From Paenibacillus tarimensis (lineage in GTDB: Bacteria > Bacillota > Bacilli > Paenibacillales > Paenibacillaceae): a DNA stretch of 64,000 nt. The first letter of the stretch is position 1, and each line of letters starts with the position of its first letter. The notes beneath the pieces are model-generated. The model was not told the DNA's origin. It did not search any database and saw only the letters and a program-made list of their open reading frames with translations. Position numbers and translations under genes: made by a program. This document shows positions 45,729 to 54,995 of the stretch, piece after piece. The DNA lies in assembly GCF_021532315.1 (NCBI RefSeq), contig NZ_JAKGAO010000014.1, positions 1 through 64,000 on the forward strand, read 5' to 3'.

Positions 45729-48154
45729 TGTCTAAGTCTGCAGAGGAGTGCCCGACATGGCTTGTTATTCCGCTTGCGGAGATATCGGAGAAGGACATTT
45801 CGCGGGTTGGAATGAAAGCTTACCGGCTCGGCTGTCTTCTTCGTGCGGGCTTTCCTGTGCCGGAAGGTTATGTGGTGACCAGCGAAGCGCGTCAAAGCCG
45901 TGAACAGCTCCTCTCTGCGTTACCTGCCATGTTCGGGGGGAGACTTGACAGGCTGTCCGTGGCTGTACGGTCATCCGGCTTCAGCGAAGACTCCTCCGCC
46001 CATTCTTATGCCGGTATGTACCAGACCTTTCTTCGTGTAGAAGGCGCTGCTGCTGTACTGGCGGCCATTGAAGCTTGCTTTGCCGCTGCTGATCGGGTTG
46101 CGGAGTCCAACGTATACGGGCAGCATTCGGATTTCGGCTGCGCTGTTATCGTTCAAGCCATGGTCTCTGCGGAGACGGCAGGTGTTGCCTTCACGCTGAA
46201 TCCGGTGACGATGAGAGAGGAAACCGTCATTAATGCCGGGACCGGTACGGGTGAGCGGACAGTAGACGGCTCGATAACGCCGGAAGCGTGGACGGTTACA
46301 GAGGATGGGCATGCACGGCTAACGTACGGAACGGAAATCCTGAATGCTGCACTGGCGAACCGGATTGCTTCATTGGCCAAGGCGGTGGAGCGCTTCTTCG
46401 GTGAACCACAGGATATTGAATGGGCCTGGAAGGGCGGTGAGCTGTTCCTGCTGCAGGCGAGGCCTGTGACGGCAAAGCCGGACGATGAGCTGGCCGCACC
46501 CGGCGCAGGATGGAACCGGGACCCGATCCACTATCCATATCCGCTCTGCCCGGCCTTTCGGTGGGATCTGCAGGCGCTCGAAGAAGCGAGCCGTTCCATA
46601 TTTGATGAGAATGGCATCATGCTGGAGAAGATTGAAGCACGGGAAATTAATGGCTGGCCATATTTCCGTGACTTCCCGCTTGCGGACGGCGAAGAGGTTG
46701 CCATAAGGGACGGGTACGTACAGCGCCTGAAAAAAAGTCTGCGGGTTGTCCGCACGGATAAGCTGTATCAGGATACAGAGAGCTGGCGCAGGGAATGGAA
46801 GCCCTTATGGATGCAGAGGATTGCCGGTTACCGGGGTGTTTCACTTGGGGAGCTGTCGGATACACAGTTGGCAGGCCATCTTGAGGAAATAAAGCAGTTC
46901 ATACAGGAATCGAAGCGAATGCATCTAAGAATGAACTACCCGTTCGCGGTATTCGTGGGAGAGTTCGTGCTTGCCTGCCGGCAGTGGCTGGACTGGACAG
47001 ACGACAAATGCCTGACGATGCTCCAAGGGACGTCCACCATGTCCAGTGAACCGGCACGGGAGCTGGCGAGACTGGGGAGAATTGCCGGAAAACGCAGCCG
47101 AACAGCGGATCTGCTGCGTAGACTTGGTCCCGGTACCCTCTCCATGCTGCAAGCTCAGGATGTATTTTTCTATGGCGAATTGGAAAGGTACAGAAACAGC
47201 TTTGGGCTTAGAACCCTTGGTTATGAAGTGCTGGAGAAGACCGTGGCAGAAATGCCGGAATTACTTCTTCGTCTTGTGCGCAGCCAGTTGCTGAATCAGG
47301 TTGATGAAGACGGGATGAACAATTCAGTTCAGGTGATGCAGGAGGCGCGTGCGCTGCTGGCAGGGCAATCAATGGAGATAAGAGGAAGGTTCGAGAAGCT
47401 GTTGGGTCGTGCTTTGGATGTCTATGGCCTGCGGGAGGAAAATGGTTACTATACGGTCGGAGCCCCTCTCGCGCTGATGAGGTTTGCTCTGTTGGAAGCC
47501 GGCCGGCGCCTGTCCGCACGAAATCAGGTTGAGAAGGCATCCGACGTGTTCTTCCTGGAGATGGAGGAGATTCTCCAGGCTCTGGGTCATTCGGGTATGG
47601 ACTGCCGGAGTGCTGCGGCTGCCCGGTTCTGTAGGCGGCAGGCGGCGCTGAAACACGCCCCTTTCCTGCGGGAGCACCCGCCTATCGGGTATGACGGCGA
47701 TCAAGATGTACCATCCTTTGAACGGTTCCCCGTTGAAGTCAGATCTTATTTCAGCAGCATTCACTGGTTTGTTACCCGTGATGAAGGGAAAGTGGCGGAG
47801 CTCCCAATGGCCGGTGAGCAAATGGAATCTGCAATTGCTCGGGGAATACCGGCTTGCAGCGGTGTCTATACCGGTACAGCCCGCATTATTCACTCAGAAG
47901 GGGATTTCCACAGACTTCATGAAGGGGACGTTCTGGTATGCAGGACGCTGCCCCCGGGCTGGTCGATGCTCTTCCCGGCAGCCGGTGCTCTTGTAACGGA
48001 TATTGGTGGAGTATTATCCCATGCGGCCATTATTGCACGTGAATTTGGGATACCGGCTGTTATGGCTACCGGCTGCGGAAGCCGGGTCATCAAGGACGGG
48101 CAGCGTATCACCGTCGATGGTTTAACAGGCGCAGTAAGGGCAGAATCATCATGA
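45725..48154 (+). CDS. PEP-synthase/rifampicin-phosphotransferase-like enzyme
   Basis: An 809-residue three-domain protein: an N-terminal ATP-grasp-type pyruvate-phosphate-dikinase domain (about 15-255, VAVRSSGFSEDSSAHSYAGMYQT, LLQARPVT), a helical substrate domain (about 265-690), and a C-terminal phosphohistidine swivelling domain with His766 in GGVLSHAAIIAREFGIPAVM. The length and order match rifampicin phosphotransferase, which puts the beta-phosphate of ATP on a hydroxyl of its substrate. Here it may phosphorylate a pathway intermediate or inactivate the product for self-resistance. It ends the three-gene operon. Confidence 0.85.
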   Translation: MMSKSAEECPTWLVIPLAEISEKDISRVGMKAYRLGCLLRAGFPVPEGYVVTSEARQSREQLLSALPAMFGGRLDRLSVAVRSSGFSEDSSAHSYAGMYQTFLRVEGAAAVLAAIEACFAAADRVAESNVYGQHSDFGCAVIVQAMVSAETAGVAFTLNPVTMREETVINAGTGTGERTVDGSITPEAWTVTEDGHARLTYGTEILNAALANRIASLAKAVERFFGEPQDIEWAWKGGELFLLQARPVTAKPDDELAAPGAGWNRDPIHYPYPLCPAFRWDLQALEEASRSIFDENGIMLEKIEAREINGWPYFRDFPLADGEEVAIRDGYVQRLKKSLRVVRTDKLYQDTESWRREWKPLWMQRIAGYRGVSLGELSDTQLAGHLEEIKQFIQESKRMHLRMNYPFAVFVGEFVLACRQWLDWTDDKCLTMLQGTSTMSSEPARELARLGRIAGKRSRTADLLRRLGPGTLSMLQAQDVFFYGELERYRNSFGLRTLGYEVLEKTVAEMPELLLRLVRSQLLNQVDEDGMNNSVQVMQEARALLAGQSMEIRGRFEKLLGRALDVYGLREENGYYTVGAPLALMRFALLEAGRRLSARNQVEKASDVFFLEMEEILQALGHSGMDCRSAAAARFCRRQAALKHAPFLREHPPIGYDGDQDVPSFERFPVEVRSYFSSIHWFVTRDEGKVAELPMAGEQMESAIARGIPACSGVYTGTARIIHSEGDFHRLHEGDVLVCRTLPPGWSMLFPAAGALVTDIGGVLSHAAIIAREFGIPAVMATGCGSRVIKDGQRITVDGLTGAVRAESS

Positions 48155-48203
48155 TAAATGGAAGCGGGAAGCCTTCCCGGTAGTTTCGTTAACTCAGACA
48201 GAG

Positions 48204-48265
48204 AAACCCTCAAGCTCAAATGATGACCAGCGGATACGTCCGGAGGCATAGAGCTTGAGGGTTTT
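48204..48265. terminator. Terminator between convergent PEP-synthase-like and adenylation genes
   Basis: AACCCTCAAGCTC (48205-48217) pairs with GAGCTTGAGGGTT (48251-48263), followed by T residues on the plus strand. The 33-nt loop is long. Confidence 0.6.
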
Positions 48266-48282
48266 GCCTTGTTATTGGGAAT

Positions 48283-49794
48283 CTAAATGAACTGTCGCTT
48301 CAGCTCCTGATAATCTGTCTTTCCAGTCGTTGTCTTAGGCAGGGGGACTTCAGAGATCCAGAAACTTGCGGGGACGGCATAGGGAGGAAGATAGGTTGAA
48401 CAGTGCTCTCTGAGCCCGTTTACAGAGATGAAGCTGCCGTGGACAGCTGCAGACAACTGAACCCGGTTTTCATGGGTTATGGCGATCACGGCTGCCTCGA
48501 CGACCTCCGAATGCTGCTTGATTACCGACTCAACTGCACTGAGGTAGACACGCTGGCCGCTAATTTTGACCATGTTGTCCTTCCTGCTTACATAGTAATA
48601 GACCCCGTGTTTACGGGTCATAAGATCCTTGGTGGGAAAGAACAGCTCCTGATGTCCGGGAATTCGCTGCGTAGGACCCGTCTCCCGGCTGCTATAGTAG
48701 CCGTGCATTACGGTAGGGGAGCTTACATAGAGCTCACCGATCTCACCATCGCGACAGGGCTGTAATGCATCGTCCAGAAGCAGAGTCTTTACATAGGGCA
48801 GCGGCTTCCCGAGCGGAAGATCAGCCAATTCATGGGCATCAGCGGGTATAGGATAAGCGAGAATGTCGTTACACTCTGTATTGCCATACAGGTTGTAAAC
48901 CTGGGCATTGGTAAAATGTATCTGGGCCGACCGCACCTCACTGAGAGAAGCCTTCTCACCCGACAGAAACAGTGAGTTTACGCGGCTCAGCTCCTCTTCC
49001 TCCCGAAGCACGAGCAGCAGGAGCCGCAGCGCCGATGGCACCAAGAACAGTGTGGAGATTCGTTCCTCCAGAATGATGTTCTTCACATATTGCGGGTTCC
49101 ACCGCTGCCGAGGGGATATCAGTACACACCGAGCGCCGGCTGCCAGTGGAAGGAAAAGGGGAAACAGACTCATGTCGGAGTGAAGAGGGGCGTGACACAG
49201 AAAGCTGTCGGTGCTGTGGAACTTATAGTTTTGACCCCCGAGAAGCGTATAGGAGACGAGATTGCTATGGGAGAGCATCACTCCCTTGGGCAAGCCCGTA
49301 GACCCCGATGTGAAGTAAAGAAAGGCAGGGTCGTTCCCACCGAGTGGAGTCTCCGCATAGCTCATCGCAATCTGTGGGTTCTGTGCTGCTTCTATGGCGG
49401 CATCATGGAGAAAGAGCTGCTGGCTGCCGCTTATGTGAGGAGTCAGAGCCGGGAGCATGCTTGCGGAGACGAAGAAGGCATCTGGCGAGAGGACATCCAA
49501 CACACGGTAGAAGCGATCATCCTCCATATTTAAAGGCATACAGACTGCACCAAGCTTTAGGCAGGCCCAGTAAGCGATGGCGGAATGAAGGGGATTGTCA
49601 CAGTAAAAAGCCATATAATGCCCTTTCCTGACACCTCTTTCATAGAAATATCCAGCCATCCGGGCGGAGAGAAGCTGCAGCTCCGCATATGTAAGGGACT
49701 GTGGGGGTTGTCCCTGCGCTTTGTAGGTGTAGGCTGTCTGTTCGGCGTAACGCCCGGACAGCTCTTCTCCCAGTGCTCTAACGGTCATGGTCAT
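48283..49794 (-). CDS. Free-standing adenylation enzyme (second copy)
   Basis: A 503-residue ANL-family ligase: P-loop FLYFTSGSTGLPKGVM (about 160), an A4-like HSDMSLFPLF, an A5-like YNLYGNTECND, an A8-like RKDNMVKISGQRVYL and the A10 Lys in KTTTGKTDYQE. The context and full motif set suggest it loads an amino acid on the divergently encoded ACP at 49921. GGAGGCCTGATCTAG precedes the ATG; another ATG two codons later is possible. It is only distantly similar to the adenylating enzyme at 33760, so a different substrate is likely. Confidence 0.88.
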   Translation of the reverse strand: MTMTVRALGEELSGRYAEQTAYTYKAQGQPPQSLTYAELQLLSARMAGYFYERGVRKGHYMAFYCDNPLHSAIAYWACLKLGAVCMPLNMEDDRFYRVLDVLSPDAFFVSASMLPALTPHISGSQQLFLHDAAIEAAQNPQIAMSYAETPLGGNDPAFLYFTSGSTGLPKGVMLSHSNLVSYTLLGGQNYKFHSTDSFLCHAPLHSDMSLFPLFLPLAAGARCVLISPRQRWNPQYVKNIILEERISTLFLVPSALRLLLLVLREEEELSRVNSLFLSGEKASLSEVRSAQIHFTNAQVYNLYGNTECNDILAYPIPADAHELADLPLGKPLPYVKTLLLDDALQPCRDGEIGELYVSSPTVMHGYYSSRETGPTQRIPGHQELFFPTKDLMTRKHGVYYYVSRKDNMVKISGQRVYLSAVESVIKQHSEVVEAAVIAITHENRVQLSAAVHGSFISVNGLREHCSTYLPPYAVPASFWISEVPLPKTTTGKTDYQELKRQFI

Positions 49795-49920
49795 CTAGAT
49801 CAGGCCTCCAGTAATAAGAATTGAACAACGAAAGACTAGTAAGCAAGCAATAAACTACGCTCAACTATTGGGGAATACGGTTTATGATGAGCTTGTTTTT
49901 AACTGCAGAGGAGGAGAAGA

Positions 49921-50166
49921 ATGCTTACAACGCAGATGATCAAGGAAATGATGGTGGATGAGCAGCTGATTGAAGGATTGGATGCTGTTGCACATGAGGA
50001 TGATGATCTCGTACGCAGCGGCATTATAGACTCGATTGGCATTATCAAGCTTGTGCTGTCTGTTGAGAGCAGGTACGGCCTGAAGGTGGAGGTGGAGGAC
50101 ATTCTGAAGGATGACTTCCAAACGCTTGGTGCAATAGCAGCTTTCTTCAACCGGTATGCCGCATAA
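49921..50166 (+). CDS. Acyl carrier protein
   Basis: An 81-residue carrier protein with Ser38 in GIIDSIGIIKL and a FQTLGAIAAF helix. GAGGAGGAGAAG precedes the ATG. It is divergent from the adenylating enzyme, with 126 bp between, so the pair may be co-regulated, and it opens a five-gene operon. Confidence 0.88.
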   Translation: MLTTQMIKEMMVDEQLIEGLDAVAHEDDDLVRSGIIDSIGIIKLVLSVESRYGLKVEVEDILKDDFQTLGAIAAFFNRYAA

Positions 50167-50308
50167 AGCTGCTTCTGTCACTTATTATGAAGCAGCAGAG
50201 AGCTGGCAGGCTCGGCGAAATGATGGATGATTCAAGGAAAGCCGAGTGTCAGAACCGGCACTTTCCTATACTTTGATTATCGTGATTATGGGTAAAGGGG
50301 GTTACACA

Positions 50309-51280
50309 GTGGAGTTTAGATGGCCCTGTGAACGTGTGGTTTTAAATTGCCTGACATGCAAGGCGGGGGTGGATTTCTCCCATTCTTCAGGAACTTGTAC
50401 CGGATGCGGCCAGCATTACCGGGTATTGGACGGTGCACCGGTCATGCTTGAGGAATCCGGTCATAGGGCGGAGCAGCCCATCCTCTCGGAGGCCGAAAGC
50501 CAGAGACAGGCAGTCAGGGAAATGTTCACGACAATTAATCATTCGCTTGAGGAGCAGGGGGTTTCCCGGTTTTCAACCTTTATTAATTTTGGATATGAGC
50601 CCCTGGAGGAAGAAGAGAGCAGCGCGGATAGGCACCAAGGGGTGAACGAAAGCTCGGTTCGCATGCTGCAGGAAGTAGTAAAGGGCTTTGAGCTGGATGG
50701 ACGGGATATTTTGGAGGTTGGCTGCGGCAGAGGCGGAAACGTTAACTACATATGCCGTAGCAGCAAACCTAATCTTGCAGTGGGACTCGATTTGACAGAG
50801 GCCAATATATCATTTTGTCAGAACAACAACAGATATGAACAGCTGTACTTTTGCGTTGGAGATGCCGAGCAGCTTCCGTTTGAGCGGGAGTCCTTCGATG
50901 TAATTCTGAATGTGGAATCCTCCCACCTGTATCCGGATGTGTACGCCTTCTACCGGGAGGTTTACCGTGTACTGAAGCCTGGGGGTGCTTTTCTTTATGC
51001 GGATGCGCTGGATGTGCCGGTGTTTAAGGCCTGCATGGAGCAGCTGGAGGGGATGGGGTTTGAGGTAGTGCTGAAACGGGATATAACCGAGAATGTCCTG
51101 CGTTCCTGCAAAACCTCGCTCAAGAACCGTTATGCGGCGCTTTCTCGCGGGTTCCAGGAGGAAGAGGATAAAATTATGAATTGGCTCGCCGCACCGGGAA
51201 CGGCCAAGTATCAGGATATGTTTACCGGGAAACGGACATTCCATATTGTGCAGCTGGTGAAACGGGGAAATTCCGTATGA
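50309..51280 (+). CDS. SAM-dependent methyltransferase with N-terminal zinc-ribbon-like segment
   Basis: A 323-residue class I methyltransferase. The N-terminus has four Cys in two CxxC pairs (CLTC...CTGC, Trm112-like). The SAM-binding motif is ILEVGCGRGGNVNYI (about 150), with an acidic GLDLTEANI and a VLKPGGAFLY post-motif. It resembles methyltransferases for polyketide or phenolic products. The GTG at 50309 is preferred because AAAGGGGG lies 9 bp before it; a longer frame from 50246 lacks a ribosome site. Its stop overlaps the next start. Confidence 0.85.
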   Translation: MEFRWPCERVVLNCLTCKAGVDFSHSSGTCTGCGQHYRVLDGAPVMLEESGHRAEQPILSEAESQRQAVREMFTTINHSLEEQGVSRFSTFINFGYEPLEEEESSADRHQGVNESSVRMLQEVVKGFELDGRDILEVGCGRGGNVNYICRSSKPNLAVGLDLTEANISFCQNNNRYEQLYFCVGDAEQLPFERESFDVILNVESSHLYPDVYAFYREVYRVLKPGGAFLYADALDVPVFKACMEQLEGMGFEVVLKRDITENVLRSCKTSLKNRYAALSRGFQEEEDKIMNWLAAPGTAKYQDMFTGKRTFHIVQLVKRGNSV

Positions 51281-52488
51281 TGCTTTCAAGCCCTTCGGGG
51301 AAGCTCAGCCAGGAAACGAAGGAAGCTGTCAGGAGGATATCGGGCCAATTCAGGGAAACAGCAGCTCTGAATGATGCCAGCGACCGTTTTCCGGAAGAGA
51401 ATATCCAGCTTATCGCAGCCCTTGGGCTTCATGCTGCCCCGCTAAGTAAACATGATGGCGGGCTTGATGCCGGGTTTGTCGAGACAAGCTGGCTGATTGC
51501 TGAATTTGCCAAAGGCTGCCCCTCTACAGCACTCTGTATGGCGATGCACTATTACACACTTGCTGCGCTTAAGGACAAGCTGCCCGAGGCGATAAGCGAA
51601 GAAGTATTGAGGGATGTTCAGCATAACCGAGAGTTCTTCTCTTCCTTCAACTTGGCGAATGTCACCACGTTCCACCCGGGCTTTGATTACCGGGACAGTG
51701 TAAGTGTAAAGATCAGGAAGGCCGACAGCGGGTATCTGATTAACGGATTCAAGAAGTTTGTATCAGCTGCCGAAAGGTTCAAATACCTGCCGGTCCTGGG
51801 AAGCCAGGAAGACGCAGGGAAGAGCTTCTATGGACTAACAGCCCTGTTGCTGCAGAAGAATGATCCCGGCGTAACGGTTGAGAAGACCTGGGATTTAAGC
51901 GGCATGCGTGCGACATTGAGCCATGATGTTTACTTCAAGGATGTCTGGGTTCCAGTGGACAGGCGGATCGGACGGGAAGGCTGCGGTCTTGAGGATACCT
52001 CCAATGAATATTACTGGTCAAGACTGGCCATCTCATCGGTGTATCTGGGCATCGCTCAGGCAGCCGTGGAGTATGCAGCGGATATCATACGCGCCAAGAA
52101 GGACTGGATTTCACAGAAGCCGGTCGCCACTATGCCAGGTGCGCAATTTGCCTATGCCGACCTTAGAATCAAGCTGGAAACGGCAGGCAGCCAGTTGCTG
52201 GCTTATGCCTCCCAGGCGGATGAGGAGCTCCGTCTGGGGAAATTTTCGAATGAGCTCTATCAGAAAGCGCTGATCACCAAGTATGTGCTGTCTAATACCG
52301 TGAATGAGATTGTCTGGGAGGCCATGCAGATGGAAGGCATACGTTCGCTGGCAAGAGGAAGCATGTTGGAGCGGTTGTTCCGGGATGCCAGAGCGGCGAC
52401 ATTCCATTACCCGTCTAACGATTTGTTGAAGGAAATGCTGGCCAAGACATCGCTTGGGATCGTATCGATCAACGGAAGATGGGGGTAG
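51277..52488 (+). CDS. Acyl-CoA dehydrogenase family flavoprotein
   Basis: A 403-residue protein with the acyl-CoA dehydrogenase layout: an N-terminal helical domain, a middle beta-domain (INGFKKFVSAAE) and a C-terminal four-helix domain ending EGIRSLARGSMLERLFRDAR. In biosynthetic loci such enzymes oxidise acyl or aminoacyl groups on carrier proteins, or hydroxylate. The substrate here could be attached to the ACP at 49921 (inference). The ATG overlaps the methyltransferase stop. Confidence 0.88.
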   Translation: MMLSSPSGKLSQETKEAVRRISGQFRETAALNDASDRFPEENIQLIAALGLHAAPLSKHDGGLDAGFVETSWLIAEFAKGCPSTALCMAMHYYTLAALKDKLPEAISEEVLRDVQHNREFFSSFNLANVTTFHPGFDYRDSVSVKIRKADSGYLINGFKKFVSAAERFKYLPVLGSQEDAGKSFYGLTALLLQKNDPGVTVEKTWDLSGMRATLSHDVYFKDVWVPVDRRIGREGCGLEDTSNEYYWSRLAISSVYLGIAQAAVEYAADIIRAKKDWISQKPVATMPGAQFAYADLRIKLETAGSQLLAYASQADEELRLGKFSNELYQKALITKYVLSNTVNEIVWEAMQMEGIRSLARGSMLERLFRDARAATFHYPSNDLLKEMLAKTSLGIVSINGRWG

Positions 52489-52496
52489 GAGCGGCT

Positions 52497-52907
52497 ATGT
52501 CTAAAGTACGGCTGTATAAATCAGTGGAGTTTAGCGCTGCGCATCGCATGTACAACCGGGAGATGAGCGAGGAGAAAAACCGGGAGCTTTACGGCTCCTG
52601 CATGATGGACCATGGGCATAATTACCGTCTGGTCATCTGCCTGGAGGGGGAGCCGGATCCGGCCACCGGCATGTTCATTAATATGAAGGAGGTCAAGAAA
52701 GTGCTGCAAGAACGCATTGTGCACACGCTCGACCACCGTCATCTGAACGACGTGCCCGGTCTGCAGGAGCATGTTCCGACTCTTGAGGTGCTGGTAATCT
52801 GGATATGGGACCGGCTGAAGACCTGTCTTCCTGCCGGCTGTTTAAAGGAGGTTACACTTTATGAAACGGAACGGACCTATGCCAGCTATAGCGGACCAGA
52901 ACTGTAA
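52497..52907 (+). CDS. 6-pyruvoyl-tetrahydropterin synthase/QueD-like protein
   Basis: A 136-residue T-fold enzyme. Zinc ligands and catalytic residues are visible: His in FSAAHRM, GSCMMDHGHNY (catalytic Cys plus two His), LDHRHLND, and ETERTY near the end. The family makes carboxy- or pyruvoyl-tetrahydropterin from dihydroneopterin triphosphate. No GTP cyclohydrolase, QueE or QueC is present in the window, so a substrate other than the queuosine precursor, or supply from elsewhere, must be considered. TAGGAGCGGCT precedes the ATG. Confidence 0.88.
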   Translation: MSKVRLYKSVEFSAAHRMYNREMSEEKNRELYGSCMMDHGHNYRLVICLEGEPDPATGMFINMKEVKKVLQERIVHTLDHRHLNDVPGLQEHVPTLEVLVIWIWDRLKTCLPAGCLKEVTLYETERTYASYSGPEL

Positions 52908-52922
52908 TGGAGGCTTGAGATA

Positions 52923-54119
52923 ATGGGAACCGTTCTGTTTCACCCGGATGATCTGCTGCGCTTTAAGGGGGAAAAGGCGGTTCTGCTGTTCTCGGGAGGG
53001 CTGGACAGCACGTATGCAGCCCTTCAGCTGGTTCGCGCCGGAATAGAGGTGCATGCCCTGCATGCCAATGTCGGTCAAAAGCATGACCCTTCCATTCAGC
53101 GCACGGCGGGGCAGATCGGGGTTTATCTCCGGACGGTGGACGTTAGGAGGGAGCTGTGCGACCGGTTTATCAGCAAGGGGATTTATGCTAATGCACTATA
53201 TAACCGTTATCCGATATCATCAAGCTATACCCGGCCGCTGATCGCCGAGGAAGGTGTCCGTTATGCCAGGGAGATCGGAAGCAGACTGGTCGTCCATTCG
53301 GCTACGCCCATTCAGAACACGGCTTCCCGGTTTAATATGTCGGTGTTCGCCCTGTGTTCCGGTATTCATATATATTGTCCGGCCATTCTGCATTATATAA
53401 GCAGGGAGGAGAAGGCCGCGTACTTAAAGGAAGCCGGTATTCAATGCAGCGAGGGGATCGACGGGTATTCTGTAGATGAGAACTTATGGGCCCGGGTATT
53501 CGAAGGCGGACCGCTCGAATCTCCCGATTATGAGGTCCCTGAGCATTACTTCACCTGGACGGCCCCTAATACTCACAACCGTGAGCCAAGCTGCAAGATC
53601 AGCATCGGGTTTGAGGAGGGCAGGCCTTGCCGTCTAAACGGGGAACGGGTGGAACTGCCGGACCTGATTGCCAGGCTTAACCGGTCACTCGGCTCTTATG
53701 GAATCGGAAGGTACAACGGTTTCGAGAGCACCGCTTTTGGCATGAAGAACAGAGAGCTCCGGGAGGCGCCCGCGGCCTGTCTGCTCCATGAGAGTCACAT
53801 GCAGCTGGAGGACATGATTTTGTCCGGGGATGAGCAGCGTGTTAAACGGATGCTGGATGCCGAATGGACAGGGCTGGTCGTTGCGGGCGGCTGGTTCAGC
53901 AAGCTGAAGAATGCCCTCGATTCGGCTATCGCCGACTTTAATCGGGATATTAGCGGAGAGGTCAACTGGCAGATTACTGAAGGCCGGAGTGTCTGTGTTT
54001 CGGTATCTTCCCCTGCTATGCAGTCCCCGCTTCATTATTCGGCGTTCTATAATGAATTTAAGCCATATTCGCTAAACAGCCTCTATCAGCAAATGAGCAG
54101 AAAGCATCGGTCACAATGA
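52923..54119 (+). CDS. Argininosuccinate-synthase-like ATP-pyrophosphatase ligase
   Basis: A 398-residue ArgG-like protein with the N-type P-loop FSGGLDSTYAA (about 24), GYSVDENLWARVFEGGPLES (ArgG-like citrulline region), YFTWT and RYNGFESTAFGMKNRELREAP. ArgG joins citrulline and aspartate through a citrullyl-AMP; in secondary pathways such paralogues form C-N bonds between other ureido or carboxylate groups and amines. There is no argH nearby, which speaks against arginine synthesis. GAGGCTTGAGATA precedes the ATG, and it is the last gene of the operon. Confidence 0.82.
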   Translation: MGTVLFHPDDLLRFKGEKAVLLFSGGLDSTYAALQLVRAGIEVHALHANVGQKHDPSIQRTAGQIGVYLRTVDVRRELCDRFISKGIYANALYNRYPISSSYTRPLIAEEGVRYAREIGSRLVVHSATPIQNTASRFNMSVFALCSGIHIYCPAILHYISREEKAAYLKEAGIQCSEGIDGYSVDENLWARVFEGGPLESPDYEVPEHYFTWTAPNTHNREPSCKISIGFEEGRPCRLNGERVELPDLIARLNRSLGSYGIGRYNGFESTAFGMKNRELREAPAACLLHESHMQLEDMILSGDEQRVKRMLDAEWTGLVVAGGWFSKLKNALDSAIADFNRDISGEVNWQITEGRSVCVSVSSPAMQSPLHYSAFYNEFKPYSLNSLYQQMSRKHRSQ

Positions 54120-54137
54120 CCGTGAGGCACAGCATAG

Positions 54138-54188
54138 GAACATCCCCTTCGAACCGGCACAGGTTAGGCCGAACCGAAGGGGGTGTTC
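54138..54188. terminator. Terminator between convergent ArgG-like and SDR genes
   Basis: GAACATCCCCTTCG (54138-54151) pairs with CGAAGGGGGTGTTC (54175-54188) with one G-U pair. The loop contains a second small hairpin (CCGGC...GGCC). Confidence 0.7.
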
Positions 54189-54227
54189 TGCGTTCCATGG
54201 ATTCTACAGGGGCAAGAGCAGATTGTG

Positions 54228-54983
54228 TTAGTAGAGTCCGCCGTCAACCTTGAGAATCTGTCCTGTGATGTAGGAAGCGGCATCCGAGAGCAAAAATAGC
54301 ACAGTATCGGCAACCTCCGAAGGCTCAGCGGCCCGTTTTAACGGTATGCCTGCAGTAATTTGGTCTATTTGTTCGGGAGTTCGGGCAGACAGAATATCGG
54401 TATTCACATAGCCCGGAGCCACCGCGTTTACCCGGATACCCAGCTCGCCTAATTCCTTGGAGGCGGCCTTGGTCAAGCCATTGATGCCGGCTTTGGCGGA
54501 GATGTAATTGACCATGCCCGGCGCCCCCATCTCGGCGGTGATGGATGAAATGTTAACCATGCTGCCTTTTGAGCGGGCAAGCGGACGCAGAAATTTCTTG
54601 GTTAGATAAAAGGATGCGTGGAGATGGACTTGTATGACTTCATGCCATTGTTCCATCGACATACGCTGAATTGGCCGGTCCAGGGTATTTCCGGCATTGT
54701 TGACGAGGATGTCGAGTGCAGGACGGGGGCCTGAGCAGACGACTTGATGCAGATTCTCCAGCTGCTGCGGATCAAGGTGATTGCACGGAAGTGAATGAAC
54801 TTCTCCCGGATAATCGCGGCATTCCTTCAGGACGGATTCCGCTGCCAGGGAGTCGGTGGAATAAGTAAAGAATACCGTGGCATTCGCCTCTGCGAGCCTG
54901 TTAACGATTGCTCTCCCGATCCCCCGTGATCCTCCGGTTACAACGGCTCTCTTGCCTGTAAAGTCCCATGTTGTTTGACGCAT
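54228..54983 (-). CDS. Short-chain dehydrogenase/reductase (FabG-like, second copy)
   Basis: A 251-residue SDR. NADP motif TGGSRGIGRAI at about 17, NNAGNT, a catalytic Ser in MVNISSITAEM, and YISAKAG (Tyr-x-x-x-Lys), with a conserved C-terminal GQILKVDGGLY. It is close to 3-oxoacyl-ACP reductases, suggesting reduction of a keto intermediate. It is the last gene of a minus-strand operon with the VOC and PhyH proteins (12-bp gap). GAGAGGAGATAATC precedes the ATG. Confidence 0.9.
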   Translation of the reverse strand: MRQTTWDFTGKRAVVTGGSRGIGRAIVNRLAEANATVFFTYSTDSLAAESVLKECRDYPGEVHSLPCNHLDPQQLENLHQVVCSGPRPALDILVNNAGNTLDRPIQRMSMEQWHEVIQVHLHASFYLTKKFLRPLARSKGSMVNISSITAEMGAPGMVNYISAKAGINGLTKAASKELGELGIRVNAVAPGYVNTDILSARTPEQIDQITAGIPLKRAAEPSEVADTVLFLLSDAASYITGQILKVDGGLY

Positions 54984-54995
54984 GATTATCTCCTC

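Noticed and set aside
52497-54119. Reading the PTPS-like and P-loop genes as a queuosine queD-queC pair.
   Set aside because: The second protein has full-length ArgG features (YSVDENLW, FTWT, MKNRE) that QueC lacks, and queE/folE are absent.
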